A stretch of 64,000 nt of DNA from Olivibacter jilunii (GCF_900607235.1 NZ_LR027852.1:434001-498000); one strand, 5' to 3'. Counted from the stretch's first letter, positions 1 to 10,720 are shown. The notes: generated by a model from the sequence alone, not told the origin. Numbers and translations: made by a program.

Positions 1-2738
1 TAGTGGTAGGCTATGGTACGCAACGAAAAGAGTCAGTGACAGGTTCCGTGGCATCAATTAGCGGAAGCGATCTAAACCAGGTACCTACGCCGAATATTTC
101 ACAAGCCTTGCAAGGCCGTTTGCCAGGCGTCCAATTAGCACAAACATCCACCCGGCCAGGGGCAACAATGCAGATCCGTATCCGCGGTACCCGTTCTTTG
201 ACAGCAGATAATAATCCACTGGTTGTTTTGGATGGTATCCCGTTTCCGGGCTCACTTGGAGATATTAATCCAAATGATATTAAAAGTATAGACGTGTTAA
301 AAGATGCCTCTGCGACGGCTATATATGGTTCGCGAGGTGCAAATGGGGTGATTTTGGTTACCACCAATAAAGGGCAGCAAGGTGAGCAGGCAAAGTTTAG
401 CTATAACGCTTACTATGGCGCGCAAACCTTATTTGCCAGATACCCCATGATGAATGGGGAAGAATTTGTAGCCTTACGTAAAGCTGCCGGTATCTTTTCA
501 AATGGTGTAGATGAGGCCGATAACGTGAACACCGATTGGCAGGATCTGAATTACCGGACCGGAGCAGTAAATAGCCACGATATCGGAATTTCCGGTGGTA
601 CGGAAAAGGGGAGCTATAATGTTGGGGCTGCATTTTATCAGAACCAAGGCTTGATTCCTACGCAACAATATAAAAGATATTCGTTACGTAGCTCAATTGA
701 CCAAGGGATTGGTAAACATTTTCGCGTGGGATTCACAACGAATAGCAATTATAACATCAGCGCTGGTAATCAACTTGGCTTATTTGGTGTATTGGCTGCC
801 TCGCCGATCCTCAACCCTTATAATGAAGATGGCACGCTAAAAAGAACCGTGAACGCCTCTTTAGGTGATAATTATGTGTTGACCAGAAAGGTGGTAGAGG
901 GGCTACATGACGACGGAATGTGGATCAACGAAACCAGAGGCTTTGCAACCTATAATTCGATGTATGGTGAGGTGAATATCCCTTGGGTGGAGGGATTGAA
1001 ATACCGTGTTAACCTTGGTCTGGATTTTATTCAAAGTAATAATGGTAATTACACGGGGGAAGGAGTCAATAACGTAAATCCGCAAACAATATCTACTGCG
1101 GGAATCAGTAACGCGCATACTTATCATTGGACCGTGGAAAACCTGATTACTTACGATAAAACAATAGCAGAAAAACATCATTTGAATTTCACCGGACTTT
1201 ATTCTGCGGAACGGCAAAAGTATAATTCTTCGGCAATGTCCGCGAGGGATATTCCTTCTGAAGCTTTCCAGTTTTATAATTTGGGGCACGCCACCGGAGA
1301 AATTACCATCAATCCGGATCAACAGAATTATACCTTATGGGGCTTGATGTCCTGGATGGGAAGAGTCATGTATGACTATGATAATCGCTATATGCTATCA
1401 GCTACCCTGCGCTCGGATGCTTCTTCAAGGTTAGCCCCCGAACATCGCTGGCATACATATCCGGCGGTATCTGCTGGATGGAATGTTGCCAATGAATCGT
1501 TTATGAAAGGGATTGATTGGATAAATATGTTGAAGTTACGGGTGGGCTATGGACAAACATCCAACCAAGCCATTGCTCCTTATGCTACATTGGGGCGTCT
1601 AAGTACGCGGCCTTACAATTTCGGTGAGGAAAATTATGCCGTTGGATATTATGTGACTCAATTGCCGAATAGCAACTTGGGCTGGGAATTTTCGGAAACG
1701 TGGAACTACGGACTTGATTTTTCGCTGCTGAGTAACCGTTTATCAGGAACAATTGAATATTATACAACGCATACGAAAGACTTACTGCTTGGTGTCGGTT
1801 TACCGCCAACATCCGGCGTGCAGAGTTATACGGCTAACATCGGACAGACACAGAATAAAGGGATCGAGTTGACATTGAATGGGACTATCTTAGCCGGCGG
1901 ACGAGATGGTTTAACTTGGGATCTTGGGGTCAACCTTTATGCGAACCGAAATAAATTGACCGCGCTTGCATCAGGTGCCACACAGGATGTGGGCAACTCC
2001 TGGTTTGTTGGCTATAACATCAATGCAATCTATGATTATGAAAAAATAGGTCTGTGGCAAGAGGGCGATCCTCACTTGGATATTTTGGAACCGGGTGGTA
2101 AGGTCGGGATGATTAAGGTGAAGTATACCGGCGGCTACAATGATGATGGTACGCCTGTCAGGCCTATTAATGCGGACGATCGACAAGTGATGAATGTTGA
2201 TCCGGATTTTGAAGGGGGTTTTAATACACGATTGGCGTACAAAGGATTCGATTTAAGTGTGGTGGGCTTTTTCAAAAGCGGCGGACTACTGGTGAGTACT
2301 TTATATGGGTCAGGAGGGTATTTGAATACACTTACTACGCGTAATAATAATGTGAAAGTCGACTATTGGACTCCGGAGAATACGGATGCGAAATATCCTA
2401 ATCCAGCTGGACCGCTTAGCGGCGATAATCCGAAGTATGGTAGCACATTGGGTTATTTTGACGCTTCATTTTTGAAGCTACGTACTATTTCTTTGGGGTA
2501 CGACTTTAATCGAAGTTTAATTAAAAGCCCGAACATGCGCTTACGTGGATACTTTACCGTTCAAAATCCCTTTGTTATGTTTTCACCTTATCATCGTGAA
2601 TCAGGCATGGATCCGGAAACGAACTCATTCGGTGACGAAAATTCAGCTGTATCGTCTTATCCGAACCGGATTTTGACAATTGGAACGAATGCACCTGCAA
2701 CCCGCAATTATGTGGTAGGGCTCAATCTTGTTTTTTAA
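1..2738 (+). CDS. SusC-like TonB-dependent outer membrane receptor (5' end missing)
   Basis: Outer-membrane porin-like receptor that, with its SusD partner, imports oligosaccharides using TonB energy. The reading frame is already open at the first base, so the signal peptide, carboxypeptidase-like domain and true start lie outside the window. The visible part begins with the SusC hallmark VVGYGTQ. It is followed by the plug domain (about the first 125 residues, with IRIRGTRSL and the DIKSIDVLKDASATAIYG block) and a long beta-barrel ending in the aromatic C-terminus NLVF typical of outer-membrane insertion. SusD begins 33 bases after the stop, then GH43, GH115, GH43 and esterase genes, so the substrate is most likely glucuronoarabinoxylan fragments (inference from neighbours). 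Family assignment is secure; substrate is not proven. Confidence 0.95.
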   Translation, partial: VVGYGTQRKESVTGSVASISGSDLNQVPTPNISQALQGRLPGVQLAQTSTRPGATMQIRIRGTRSLTADNNPLVVLDGIPFPGSLGDINPNDIKSIDVLKDASATAIYGSRGANGVILVTTNKGQQGEQAKFSYNAYYGAQTLFARYPMMNGEEFVALRKAAGIFSNGVDEADNVNTDWQDLNYRTGAVNSHDIGISGGTEKGSYNVGAAFYQNQGLIPTQQYKRYSLRSSIDQGIGKHFRVGFTTNSNYNISAGNQLGLFGVLAASPILNPYNEDGTLKRTVNASLGDNYVLTRKVVEGLHDDGMWINETRGFATYNSMYGEVNIPWVEGLKYRVNLGLDFIQSNNGNYTGEGVNNVNPQTISTAGISNAHTYHWTVENLITYDKTIAEKHHLNFTGLYSAERQKYNSSAMSARDIPSEAFQFYNLGHATGEITINPDQQNYTLWGLMSWMGRVMYDYDNRYMLSATLRSDASSRLAPEHRWHTYPAVSAGWNVANESFMKGIDWINMLKLRVGYGQTSNQAIAPYATLGRLSTRPYNFGEENYAVGYYVTQLPNSNLGWEFSETWNYGLDFSLLSNRLSGTIEYYTTHTKDLLLGVGLPPTSGVQSYTANIGQTQNKGIELTLNGTILAGGRDGLTWDLGVNLYANRNKLTALASGATQDVGNSWFVGYNINAIYDYEKIGLWQEGDPHLDILEPGGKVGMIKVKYTGGYNDDGTPVRPINADDRQVMNVDPDFEGGFNTRLAYKGFDLSVVGFFKSGGLLVSTLYGSGGYLNTLTTRNNNVKVDYWTPENTDAKYPNPAGPLSGDNPKYGSTLGYFDASFLKLRTISLGYDFNRSLIKSPNMRLRGYFTVQNPFVMFSPYHRESGMDPETNSFGDENSAVSSYPNRILTIGTNAPATRNYVVGLNLVF

Positions 2739-2771
2739 TGCCTTGACGGTTAACCATTAAAGAAATAAAAA

Positions 2772-4724
2772 ATGAAAGCGATTATAAATATAAAAAGTTT
2801 TCTCGGTACTGCCTTGGCGGTATTATTAATGACTGGTTGCTCAAAAATTTTAGACGAGCAGCCGCGCAGTATTTTTACTCCCGATTACTTTTCTACCGAA
2901 AAAGGTGTTTTGGGTGGCATAACGTCTATGTATGCACATTTACGCTATTTATATGGCGAGGCCTACTATTATAACTCTTGTATTACCGGTACGGATGAAG
3001 CGACCTATGCGCAGAGTGCAGATGGGAACTTTAGAGATATGGACCTGTCGGGTGTCGGTCAGATTAGTGCCACAAGCCATCCTACGAGTTTTGTTTGGAA
3101 TGTAAGCTTTCCAAATATAAACACGGCAAGTGGAATTATTGAAAATGCAGCTAATGTAGGGGTGGCTGAATCAATTGTGGCAGAGGCTCGGTTCTTTCGT
3201 GCATTTGATTATTTCTTGCTGGTGCAAACCTATGGGGGAGTGCCGTTAGACTTAGGAGCCGGTGAATTGAAATTTAATACCAATCCCGTTCGTTTTTCGG
3301 TTCGTAATACCGTGCCGGAAGTGTATACGAAAGCGATTTTTCCCGATTTACTCTTAGCGGTGGAAAATCTACCGAATGCCGGACGGGTAACGGGTGGTGT
3401 AACGAAAACGCTTGCTCGACTTTATTTAGCGAAAGCCTACCTTACCTATGCGTGGTGGCTCGAAAACCCAAATAATATCCCTACATATCCCGAAGTTGGT
3501 AGGACAGACCCCGATGGACACGACGCTCAATGGTATTTTCAGCAGGCTTATAATATAGCCGTAGAAGCAATTGACAACCCGGGACCCTTTAGTTTACAAC
3601 CAAGCTATTATGACATACATATCGGATCAAACGATCGCAATAGTGAAATTTTATTGTATGCGGATCATACGGAGAAGAGTGCATTTTACAATGGAGGAAG
3701 CTTAGAATATGGAAGCGGCGGTGCACCTGATAATTTCGCTGTTTGGATGTTTACCTGGAATTATACCCTCCTTAGAAGTGGTAGCGATGCTTCGTGGTCG
3801 AATGCCGTGAGCTCCGTGCAACGCGAGGCCGTGCAGTCGTTGGGCCGCCCATGGACGCGGATGGCGCCAACCATTGACGTCATAAAAAATACCTTTGCGG
3901 ATAAAACCAATGATTCGCGGTATGATGGTACTTTCGTGACCGTTTATCGTGGGAACTGGCCAAAGGCCGGTGTTTCCCAAGCGGTGTTATACAATGCAAA
4001 TAACTTGCCTGTTAATCCGGGGGATCCGATATTGACTTTTTTGACGGAAGAACCTGAAACGCCAATTGATTATGCTAACTGGGCCTCAAAAAGTAATGTA
4101 GGAGCCGGTGCATTACCGGGACGGGCAGATTTCGTTATTTCTCCCGAAGGGGTCAGTAGGCTAAGGTATCCGGGCCTTTGGAAGTTAGGAACCTACCGCA
4201 CAGATAACGGCGACGGTTTAGGTCAACCTAATGCGGGAAGTACTCGGCCTTTTAATATCGCTAAATTTTCTGAACTTTACTTTATTGCTGCTGAGGCAGC
4301 TGTTAAGGGGGCTGCCGTACAGGGTGGTAAATCGGCCAGAGAACTGATTAACGTAATACGGGCGCGTGCAGGAAAATGGACATTCGATAATGCGGGAAAT
4401 ATGGAAAAGATAGCCGATTACAGTGCGCAGATGACTGCAGCTACGCCTACTACGATTGATATTAACTATATTTTGGCCGAACGTTCCCGGGAGTACTATG
4501 GAGAAGGTTACCGTTGGTACGATTTGGTGCGGACTCAGAAATGGGCTGAATTGTCGGCTAACTATCGTATAGGAGGCAATGGTATTGGCGATCATACGCC
4601 GATGACCGTGACACGGAGCATCCAGCCTTTCCATTATTTGCGTCCTATACCGCAAGGTCAATTAGATGGTATGCAAATGACGGAAGCGGAAAAAGCTGCG
4701 TATCAAAATCCGGGATATAACTAG
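2772..4724 (+). CDS. SusD/RagB-like glycan-binding lipoprotein
   Basis: Surface lipoprotein that captures oligosaccharides and forms the lid of the SusC channel. A lipoprotein signal peptide ends at LMTGC with the lipidated Cys at residue 23. The RagB/SusD features follow: an early DEQPRS stretch, an AEARFFRAFDYFLLVQTYGG helix (TPR-like part), and the C-terminal region with ERSREYYGEGYRWYDLVR followed by the family-typical ending YQNPGYN. Length of 650 residues is at the long end for the family. It lies 33 bases after SusC and is surely co-transcribed. A short hairpin follows before the GH43 gene. The carbohydrate bound is inferred (xylan fragments) from the operon's enzymes. Confidence 0.95.
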   Translation: MKAIINIKSFLGTALAVLLMTGCSKILDEQPRSIFTPDYFSTEKGVLGGITSMYAHLRYLYGEAYYYNSCITGTDEATYAQSADGNFRDMDLSGVGQISATSHPTSFVWNVSFPNINTASGIIENAANVGVAESIVAEARFFRAFDYFLLVQTYGGVPLDLGAGELKFNTNPVRFSVRNTVPEVYTKAIFPDLLLAVENLPNAGRVTGGVTKTLARLYLAKAYLTYAWWLENPNNIPTYPEVGRTDPDGHDAQWYFQQAYNIAVEAIDNPGPFSLQPSYYDIHIGSNDRNSEILLYADHTEKSAFYNGGSLEYGSGGAPDNFAVWMFTWNYTLLRSGSDASWSNAVSSVQREAVQSLGRPWTRMAPTIDVIKNTFADKTNDSRYDGTFVTVYRGNWPKAGVSQAVLYNANNLPVNPGDPILTFLTEEPETPIDYANWASKSNVGAGALPGRADFVISPEGVSRLRYPGLWKLGTYRTDNGDGLGQPNAGSTRPFNIAKFSELYFIAAEAAVKGAAVQGGKSARELINVIRARAGKWTFDNAGNMEKIADYSAQMTAATPTTIDINYILAERSREYYGEGYRWYDLVRTQKWAELSANYRIGGNGIGDHTPMTVTRSIQPFHYLRPIPQGQLDGMQMTEAEKAAYQNPGYN

Positions 4725-4740
4725 GAGTAGAATAATGAGA

Positions 4741-4761
4741 GACAGCTCATGGTGGGCTGTC
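4741..4761 (+). other. Small hairpin between susD and GH43 genes
   Basis: GACAGC and GCTGTC pair as six bases, extended by two G-T pairs, around a five-base loop, in the 51-base spacer after susD. There is no T-run, so it is more likely an mRNA-stabilising or processing hairpin that sets different levels of SusCD and the enzymes than a full terminator. Confidence 0.3.
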
Positions 4762-4775
4762 AATTAAAATAGACC

Positions 4776-6341
4776 ATGAAAAGATTGTTCCTTTTAAGTG
4801 GGGCGGTATTGATGATATTGATGCCTTTAAGTAGCATAGCCCAAAATGCAAAAGCTCGAAATCCTGTTATTTTTTCGGATGTGCCGGATATGTCAATGAT
4901 TCGTGTTGAAGATACTTATTATATGAGTAGTACTACCATGCACATGAATCCCGGGCTACCTTTGATGAAATCCAAAGACCTCATCAATTGGGAGCTGATT
5001 GGCTATGCTCATAAGGCTTTGGCCGATATGGATGAACTCAATCTGAATCATGGTAAAAATACTTATGGTAGAGGTTCTTGGGCCAGTAGTCTTCGATACC
5101 ACAAGGGGGTTTATTATGTAAGTACATTCGCGCAGACTACCGGTAAAACCTATATCTATATGACTAAAGATATAGAAAAAGGTCCTTGGGAGGTAAAAGA
5201 GTTCAAGCCGATGATGCACGATCATACCCTCTTTTTTGAAGATGATAAGGCTTATATGATTTGGGGCAGTGGCCAACTGCATATTGTTGAGTTATTGCCG
5301 GATTTTTCCGGCATAAAGCCTGAAACCCAACATGTGTTGATCGACAATGCAACGTTGCCAAGTACACCGAATGGAACGCGGGGCGGATTGCCGGCAGAAG
5401 GTTCTCAGCTATTTAAGGTAAACGGGAAATACTATCTTTTTAATATATCCTGGCCTCCGGGAGGCATGCGTACGGTCATTGTTCATCGCGCTGATCAGTT
5501 GATGGGACCTTATGAAGGGCGGGTGATGTTGCAAGATAAAGGCGTAGCACAAGGGGGCTTGATTGAGAGCACTCATGGCGAATGGTACGCTTATCTGTTT
5601 CAAGATCATGGTGCGGTTGGTCGTATTCCGTTTTTAGTACCCGTTCAATGGAAAGATGATTGGCCAATATTGGGCATTGATGGTAAGGTACCCCAAGAGC
5701 TAAATTTACCTGCAAGTAAAGGCTTGGTTCCAGGCATCGTTAATTCGGACAATTTCAGTCGCAAAAAAGGAGAAATAAAATTACCTCTAGTATGGCAGTG
5801 GAATCATAACCCGGTGGATACGCTTTGGTCCGTGACCGAGCGTGAGGGATACCTCCGGTTGAAAACCGGTCGCATTGATACCAACTTCTTACAAGCAAGA
5901 AATACATTAACACAGCGGACAATAGGTCCTGCTTGTAGTGCGAGCATTGCCATAGAAGTGGCCAAAATGAAAGATGGCGATTTTGCCGGCTTATCTCTTT
6001 TACAAAAAAATTATGGAATAGTTGGCGTCCAATCAGTGGGTAATCAAAAATATTTGGTCATGGTTAATGCTTCGACCGGTAGTCTTAAGGAGTTTGCAAA
6101 AATTCCCTTGGATCAACAACGCGTATATCTGAAAGCTGCATGCGATTTCAGGGATAAGAGGGACGTTGCCAATTTCTTTTTTAGTCTAGACGGGGAAAAA
6201 TGGATATCGATTGGAACACCTTTGAAAATGTCTTATACCTTGCCCCACTTTATGGGTTATCGGTTTGGATTGTTCAATTACGCAACTAAAAATACCGGAG
6301 GATATGTAGACATTGATTTTTTTGACTATAAGGATAAATGA
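4776..6341 (+). CDS. Glycoside hydrolase family 43 (arabinofuranosidase/xylosidase type)
   Basis: Secreted or periplasmic enzyme expected to remove alpha-L-arabinofuranose or beta-xylose from xylan fragments. A signal peptide ends near SSIAQ (residue 23). The GH43 five-bladed propeller covers about residues 28-315. Catalytic candidates are Asp38 in SDVPDMSMIR, the Asp in HDHTLFFEDD, and the Glu in GLPAEGSQLFKVNGKYY. Residues 330-521 resemble the C-terminal beta-sandwich (concanavalin-like) found in many GH43 proteins. The N-terminal pattern (YYMSSTTMHMNPG, KSKDLINWELIGY) looks like subfamily 12, which contains arabinofuranosidases acting on arabinoxylan; this is from memory of the family and unproven. 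The stop codon overlaps the next gene as ATGA, indicating translational coupling with the GH115 gene. Confidence 0.9.
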   Translation: MKRLFLLSGAVLMILMPLSSIAQNAKARNPVIFSDVPDMSMIRVEDTYYMSSTTMHMNPGLPLMKSKDLINWELIGYAHKALADMDELNLNHGKNTYGRGSWASSLRYHKGVYYVSTFAQTTGKTYIYMTKDIEKGPWEVKEFKPMMHDHTLFFEDDKAYMIWGSGQLHIVELLPDFSGIKPETQHVLIDNATLPSTPNGTRGGLPAEGSQLFKVNGKYYLFNISWPPGGMRTVIVHRADQLMGPYEGRVMLQDKGVAQGGLIESTHGEWYAYLFQDHGAVGRIPFLVPVQWKDDWPILGIDGKVPQELNLPASKGLVPGIVNSDNFSRKKGEIKLPLVWQWNHNPVDTLWSVTEREGYLRLKTGRIDTNFLQARNTLTQRTIGPACSASIAIEVAKMKDGDFAGLSLLQKNYGIVGVQSVGNQKYLVMVNASTGSLKEFAKIPLDQQRVYLKAACDFRDKRDVANFFFSLDGEKWISIGTPLKMSYTLPHFMGYRFGLFNYATKNTGGYVDIDFFDYKDK

Positions 6342-8887
6342 TAAAGACAAATAACATGATAGCGATTCGGTCTATTTTTAGAGCTTTGTTACTTACGATT
6401 TTAGCACTGCAGATAAGTTTTTCGTTGATTGCTGCAAGCGTTGATATACCTGCATATATTGACTTCACTGAACAACCGGGCTACTTGCCTCTGGTAAAAG
6501 GCGGCAACGCAATTCCCATTATAGGGGGAGGAAACGAAGACGACGCGGTTGTCCGGGCAATAGATCAGTTGCGGCAAGATTTTGAAAAGGTAACCGGTGT
6601 TGAACCCATAGTTACACCCGATCACGTGTCGGCAGGGAGTAAAACGCTGCTTTTAATAGGTACCTTGGGCCGGAATCCATTGATCGATCAATTAGTAAAA
6701 CAGAAGAAGCTTGATGTATCTGCAATCCGTGGGCAGTGGGAAGCATCGCTGACACAAACGATAGACAATCCATTACCTGGTGTAGAAAAAGCATTACTTA
6801 TTGTGGGAAGTGATCGGCGTGGAACGATCTATGGCATTTATGAGTTATCTAAACAGATGGGCGTATCGCCTTGGTATTGGTGGGCGGATGTTCCTATTCA
6901 GCGGCATTCCGCGGTGTATGCCCGCTCGATAAAGACAATCAGCCAACCGAAGGTTAAGTACCGTGGTATTTTTTTAAATGACGAAGCTCCTGCATTATCC
7001 GGTTGGGCTAAAGAAAAGTTTGGTGGCTTTAACCATGAATTTTATGAGCATGTTTTTGAGCTTATTCTGCGTCTAAAAGGCAATTACCTCTGGCCGGCTA
7101 TGTGGGGAAGCGCTTTCTATGATGATGACCCCGAAAATGCAATTTGGGCCGACAGAATGGGAATAGTTATGGGAACATCGCATCATGAACCACTGACCCG
7201 AGCTCATGATGAATGGCGCCGTTATGGTAAAGGACCTTGGGATTATCAGCAGAATGCCGAGAACCTTCGGGATTTCTGGCGAAGTGGCATTCGTAGGATG
7301 GGAGCTAGAGAAAGTGTTGTCACCATCGGTATGCGTGGCGACGGTGATGAGCCGATGAGCGAGGAGAGTAACATCCAGCTGCTGGAGCAAATTGTGAACG
7401 ACCAGCGCAAAATTATTGCCGATGAGACCGGCAAAGCTGCGAAAGAAACACCTCAACTTTGGGCCTTATATAAGGAGGTGCAGGATTATTATGATAAAGG
7501 AATGCGCGTACCCGATGATGTAACCCTATTGCTTTGCGACGACAACTGGGGAAATATACGGAAGCTACCGGATCCGGCTGCAAAAAAAAGGAGCGGCGGT
7601 TATGGGATTTACTATCATTTCGATTACGTGGGCGGTCCCCGCAATTCCAAGTGGATTAATGTCAGTCAGGTGCAACGCGTTTGGGAACAGATGAACCTGG
7701 CTTATCAATATGGAGTGGACCAGATATGGATTGTGAATGTAGGTGATTTAAAACCGATGGAATACCCGATTTCATTTTTCCTGGACATGGCATGGAACCC
7801 AAATCAGTTTAACGCATCCAATTTGCTACAGCATACTGAAAGCTGGTGTGCACAACAATTCGGTGAAAAGTATGCAAAAGAATCGGCCCGTTTGATCAAT
7901 ACTTATACAAAATATAATCATCGGATTACACCTGAATTGTTGGACGAAAACACCTACAGTTTGGAAAACTATGGTGAGTTTGAACGCGTGGTTGAAGACT
8001 ATCGTAATTTATTGATCGATGCCATGCGACTTTACTACATATTGCCTCAACAGTATCGGTACGCTTTTGACGAATTGGTCCTGTTTCCTATCAATGCATG
8101 TTCTAATTTATACGAAATGTATTATGCAGTAGCCAAAAACCGATTTTTCGCGAACAAAAATAATGAGCGAGCTAATTATTGGGCCGATCAGGTTAAGCGC
8201 TGTTTCGAACGCGATTCAATATTAACCGTACATTATAATAAAGATATAGCGAATGGCAAGTGGTCGCATATGATGGATCAGATTCGGATTGGCTATAAGA
8301 TTTGGCAAGAGCCTCACAAAAGCACGATGCCTGATGTAAGTTATTTGCCTATGACGAAGCCGAAACATAAAATTTTTATAGAGGCCGACGGTTATGTATC
8401 GATGGAGGCTGAAAATTACCATATCGCTAGTGGGAGCGACAAGGTTGCATGGACGATCATACCGGATCTAGGAAAAACGCTTTCCGGTGTAACAACCGCT
8501 CCGGTGACCAATACCCCCAATGAACAGGTATACCTTGAGTATAAGATAGATCTCCGGGCGACAGGAAAAGCAAAATTGATTGTTTTAACTTCGCCAACTT
8601 TAAATTTCAATGCGAATAAAGGTTTACGTTATGCCGTGTCTATGGACGGAGGGGCTGAGCAGGAGGTGAATATCAATGGGCATTATCGGGGAGAGCTCGG
8701 TGAATGGCAGGCGAAACGGATCATAGAAACCGCTACTACACACCTTATCGAAAAGGCGGGGCTTCATACGATTCGCATCCGTCCGTTGGAACCAGGTATT
8801 GTGTTTCAGAAGATTATTTTGGATGTAGGGGGATTAAAACCATCATATTTAGGTCCCCCACAAAGTGAGTACAAAAGAGATGATTAA
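6338..8887 (+). CDS. Glycoside hydrolase family 115 alpha-glucuronidase
   Basis: Removes alpha-1,2-linked (4-O-methyl) glucuronic acid side chains from glucuronoxylan and its oligosaccharides. The protein has an N-terminal hydrophobic export signal (about residues 8-32) and the usual GH115 length (849 residues). Family-diagnostic blocks are visible: LGRNPLIDQLV, RRGTIYGIYELSKQMGVSPWYWW, KYRGIFLNDEAPALSGW, GMRGDGDEPMSEESN near residue 331, LLCDDNWGNIRKLP near 398, and YHFDYVGGPRNSKWIN. The C-terminal about 160 residues form a beta-sandwich module. The start overlaps the preceding stop (ATGA); a second ATG (MIAIRS) seven codons on is also possible. The presence of GH115 is the strongest sign that this locus targets glucuronoxylan rather than plain arabinan. 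Confidence 0.95.
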   Translation: MIKTNNMIAIRSIFRALLLTILALQISFSLIAASVDIPAYIDFTEQPGYLPLVKGGNAIPIIGGGNEDDAVVRAIDQLRQDFEKVTGVEPIVTPDHVSAGSKTLLLIGTLGRNPLIDQLVKQKKLDVSAIRGQWEASLTQTIDNPLPGVEKALLIVGSDRRGTIYGIYELSKQMGVSPWYWWADVPIQRHSAVYARSIKTISQPKVKYRGIFLNDEAPALSGWAKEKFGGFNHEFYEHVFELILRLKGNYLWPAMWGSAFYDDDPENAIWADRMGIVMGTSHHEPLTRAHDEWRRYGKGPWDYQQNAENLRDFWRSGIRRMGARESVVTIGMRGDGDEPMSEESNIQLLEQIVNDQRKIIADETGKAAKETPQLWALYKEVQDYYDKGMRVPDDVTLLLCDDNWGNIRKLPDPAAKKRSGGYGIYYHFDYVGGPRNSKWINVSQVQRVWEQMNLAYQYGVDQIWIVNVGDLKPMEYPISFFLDMAWNPNQFNASNLLQHTESWCAQQFGEKYAKESARLINTYTKYNHRITPELLDENTYSLENYGEFERVVEDYRNLLIDAMRLYYILPQQYRYAFDELVLFPINACSNLYEMYYAVAKNRFFANKNNERANYWADQVKRCFERDSILTVHYNKDIANGKWSHMMDQIRIGYKIWQEPHKSTMPDVSYLPMTKPKHKIFIEADGYVSMEAENYHIASGSDKVAWTIIPDLGKTLSGVTTAPVTNTPNEQVYLEYKIDLRATGKAKLIVLTSPTLNFNANKGLRYAVSMDGGAEQEVNINGHYRGELGEWQAKRIIETATTHLIEKAGLHTIRIRPLEPGIVFQKIILDVGGLKPSYLGPPQSEYKRDD

Positions 8888-8953
8888 CGCTTAGCACCTG
8901 AAGATGAGAACAAACGATCATACAGACAGAAGACGAAACAATAATAGAATTAT

Positions 8954-10720
8954 ATGATGAAGAAAATTAAAGGCACACCGTTACGCTTTCCGATCAGTCC
9001 TATTTTTTTAATAGTATTTTTTGCGCTTTTACCTTGGCCTTCACAAGCACAGGTAACCGATAGTTCAGCGGATCCGTTCGATTCCGCTCCGCTTTTCACC
9101 TATTTTAAGTATGAGGGAAAGGATGAAGTTTATCAAAAAAATCCGCTGAAGGCAAATGAATTCTATACACCAATATTACAGGGGTGTTATCCAGATCCGA
9201 GCATTACGCGTAAAGGTGATGATTATTACTTAGTGAATTCGTCTTTCGCATTTTTTCCGGGTGTTCCTATTTTTCATTCCAAGGATTTGGTTAACTGGAA
9301 ACAAATTGGGTACGTTCTTGATCGGCCTTCGCAGCTGAAGGTAACAAATGCGGGTATGAGCGAGGGAATATATGCGCCGGATATTAGCTACAATCCTCAT
9401 AACGAGACCTTTTATATGATAACAACTCAGTTTGCGGGAGGGATAGGAAACATGGTGGTAAAAACGAAAGATCCTCTGAAAGGGTGGAGCGATCCTATTA
9501 AACTCAACTTTGATGGTATTGATCCGGCACTTTTTTTTGACGACAACGGAAAAGCTTATGTTGTGCATAACGATGCACCCGAGAAGGGTAAGGAGCAATA
9601 TAATGGTCATCGGGTTATAAAAATATGGGATTATGATCTGGAACGTGATCAGATCATACCGGGTTCAGATAAGGTGATTGTTGACGGAGGTGTAGATATC
9701 AGTAAGAAGCCGATCTGGATAGAAGGCCCGCATCTCTATAAAAGAAATGGGCGGTATTATTTGATGTGTGCAGAAGGTGGTACCGGTGATCAACACAGTG
9801 AAGTTGTTTTTGTTAGCGATAACCCTAAAGGACCTTTCGAACCAGCACCTAAAAATCCGATTCTGAGTCAACGGCATCTGCCAAAGGATAGGAAAAATAA
9901 GGTCGACTGGGCTGGACATGCCGATTTGGTGGAGGGTCCTGATGGGAAATATTACGGCGTTTTTTTGGGTGTTAGGCCTAATGAGGCAAACCGTGTGAAT
10001 ACGGGACGTGAGACTTTTATATTGCCGGTAGATTGGTCAGGTGTGTTCCCGGTGTTTGAAGGGGGGCTCGAACCGATGCCTGTGAAATTGAAAATGCCAT
10101 CAGGTGTGGTCAACAAGACCGGAAAAAATGGCTTTCTACCTAATGGGAATTTCGCGTTCATTGATGATTTTAAGGGAAAGACCTTGGATATGCGATGGAT
10201 CGGCGTAAGAGGCCCTCGGGAAAACTTCGTCCAAACGGGTAAGGAAGGACTACGAATAACGCCTTTGGAAACCAACATTAATGAAATAAAGCCCACATCG
10301 GCCTTGTTTTATAGACAACAACATAAGGATTTTTCGGCAACAGTTCGTATGACCTATCAACCGATGTCCGAAAAGCATTTGGCAGGGATTACTTGTTTAC
10401 AAAAGGAAACGTTTCATTATGTTTTTGGTATTACGAAAAAAGGACAACAACATTACCTGGTTTTACAGCGTACAAGGAATGGCCAGTCCGAGCTTATCGC
10501 GCAAGAACGAATTGACATAAGTAAACCAATTGAACTGCAAGTTTCGGCGCAAGGAGATCGCTACCAATTCAGCTATGCTTTTGATGGAAAGAATTTTAAA
10601 AATTTGGGTGGAGCTGTTTCGGGGGATATCCTGTCAACAGATGTAGCCGGTGGTTTTACCGGTGCACTCATCGGACTATATGCGACGAAGGCAAATGATA
10701 TAAGCCCTAAGAGCGATTGA
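8954..10720 (+). CDS. Glycoside hydrolase family 43 with C-terminal beta-sandwich (beta-xylosidase/arabinofuranosidase)
   Basis: Second GH43 enzyme of the operon. A signal peptide ends around SQAQ (residue 33). The catalytic propeller spans about residues 75-390, with Asp in GCYPDPSITRKGDDYYL, Asp in DGIDPALFFDDNG and Glu in WIEGPHLYKRNGRYYL. After about residue 395 (FIDDFKGKTLDMRW onward) a concanavalin-like domain of the beta-xylosidase C-terminal type follows. That layout is typical of xylosidases, where the sandwich helps shape the active site. It probably complements the first GH43 by acting on a different linkage. It lies 66 bases after GH115 and is likely co-transcribed. The exact specificity cannot be read from the sequence. 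Confidence 0.92.
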   Translation: MMKKIKGTPLRFPISPIFLIVFFALLPWPSQAQVTDSSADPFDSAPLFTYFKYEGKDEVYQKNPLKANEFYTPILQGCYPDPSITRKGDDYYLVNSSFAFFPGVPIFHSKDLVNWKQIGYVLDRPSQLKVTNAGMSEGIYAPDISYNPHNETFYMITTQFAGGIGNMVVKTKDPLKGWSDPIKLNFDGIDPALFFDDNGKAYVVHNDAPEKGKEQYNGHRVIKIWDYDLERDQIIPGSDKVIVDGGVDISKKPIWIEGPHLYKRNGRYYLMCAEGGTGDQHSEVVFVSDNPKGPFEPAPKNPILSQRHLPKDRKNKVDWAGHADLVEGPDGKYYGVFLGVRPNEANRVNTGRETFILPVDWSGVFPVFEGGLEPMPVKLKMPSGVVNKTGKNGFLPNGNFAFIDDFKGKTLDMRWIGVRGPRENFVQTGKEGLRITPLETNINEIKPTSALFYRQQHKDFSATVRMTYQPMSEKHLAGITCLQKETFHYVFGITKKGQQHYLVLQRTRNGQSELIAQERIDISKPIELQVSAQGDRYQFSYAFDGKNFKNLGGAVSGDILSTDVAGGFTGALIGLYATKANDISPKSD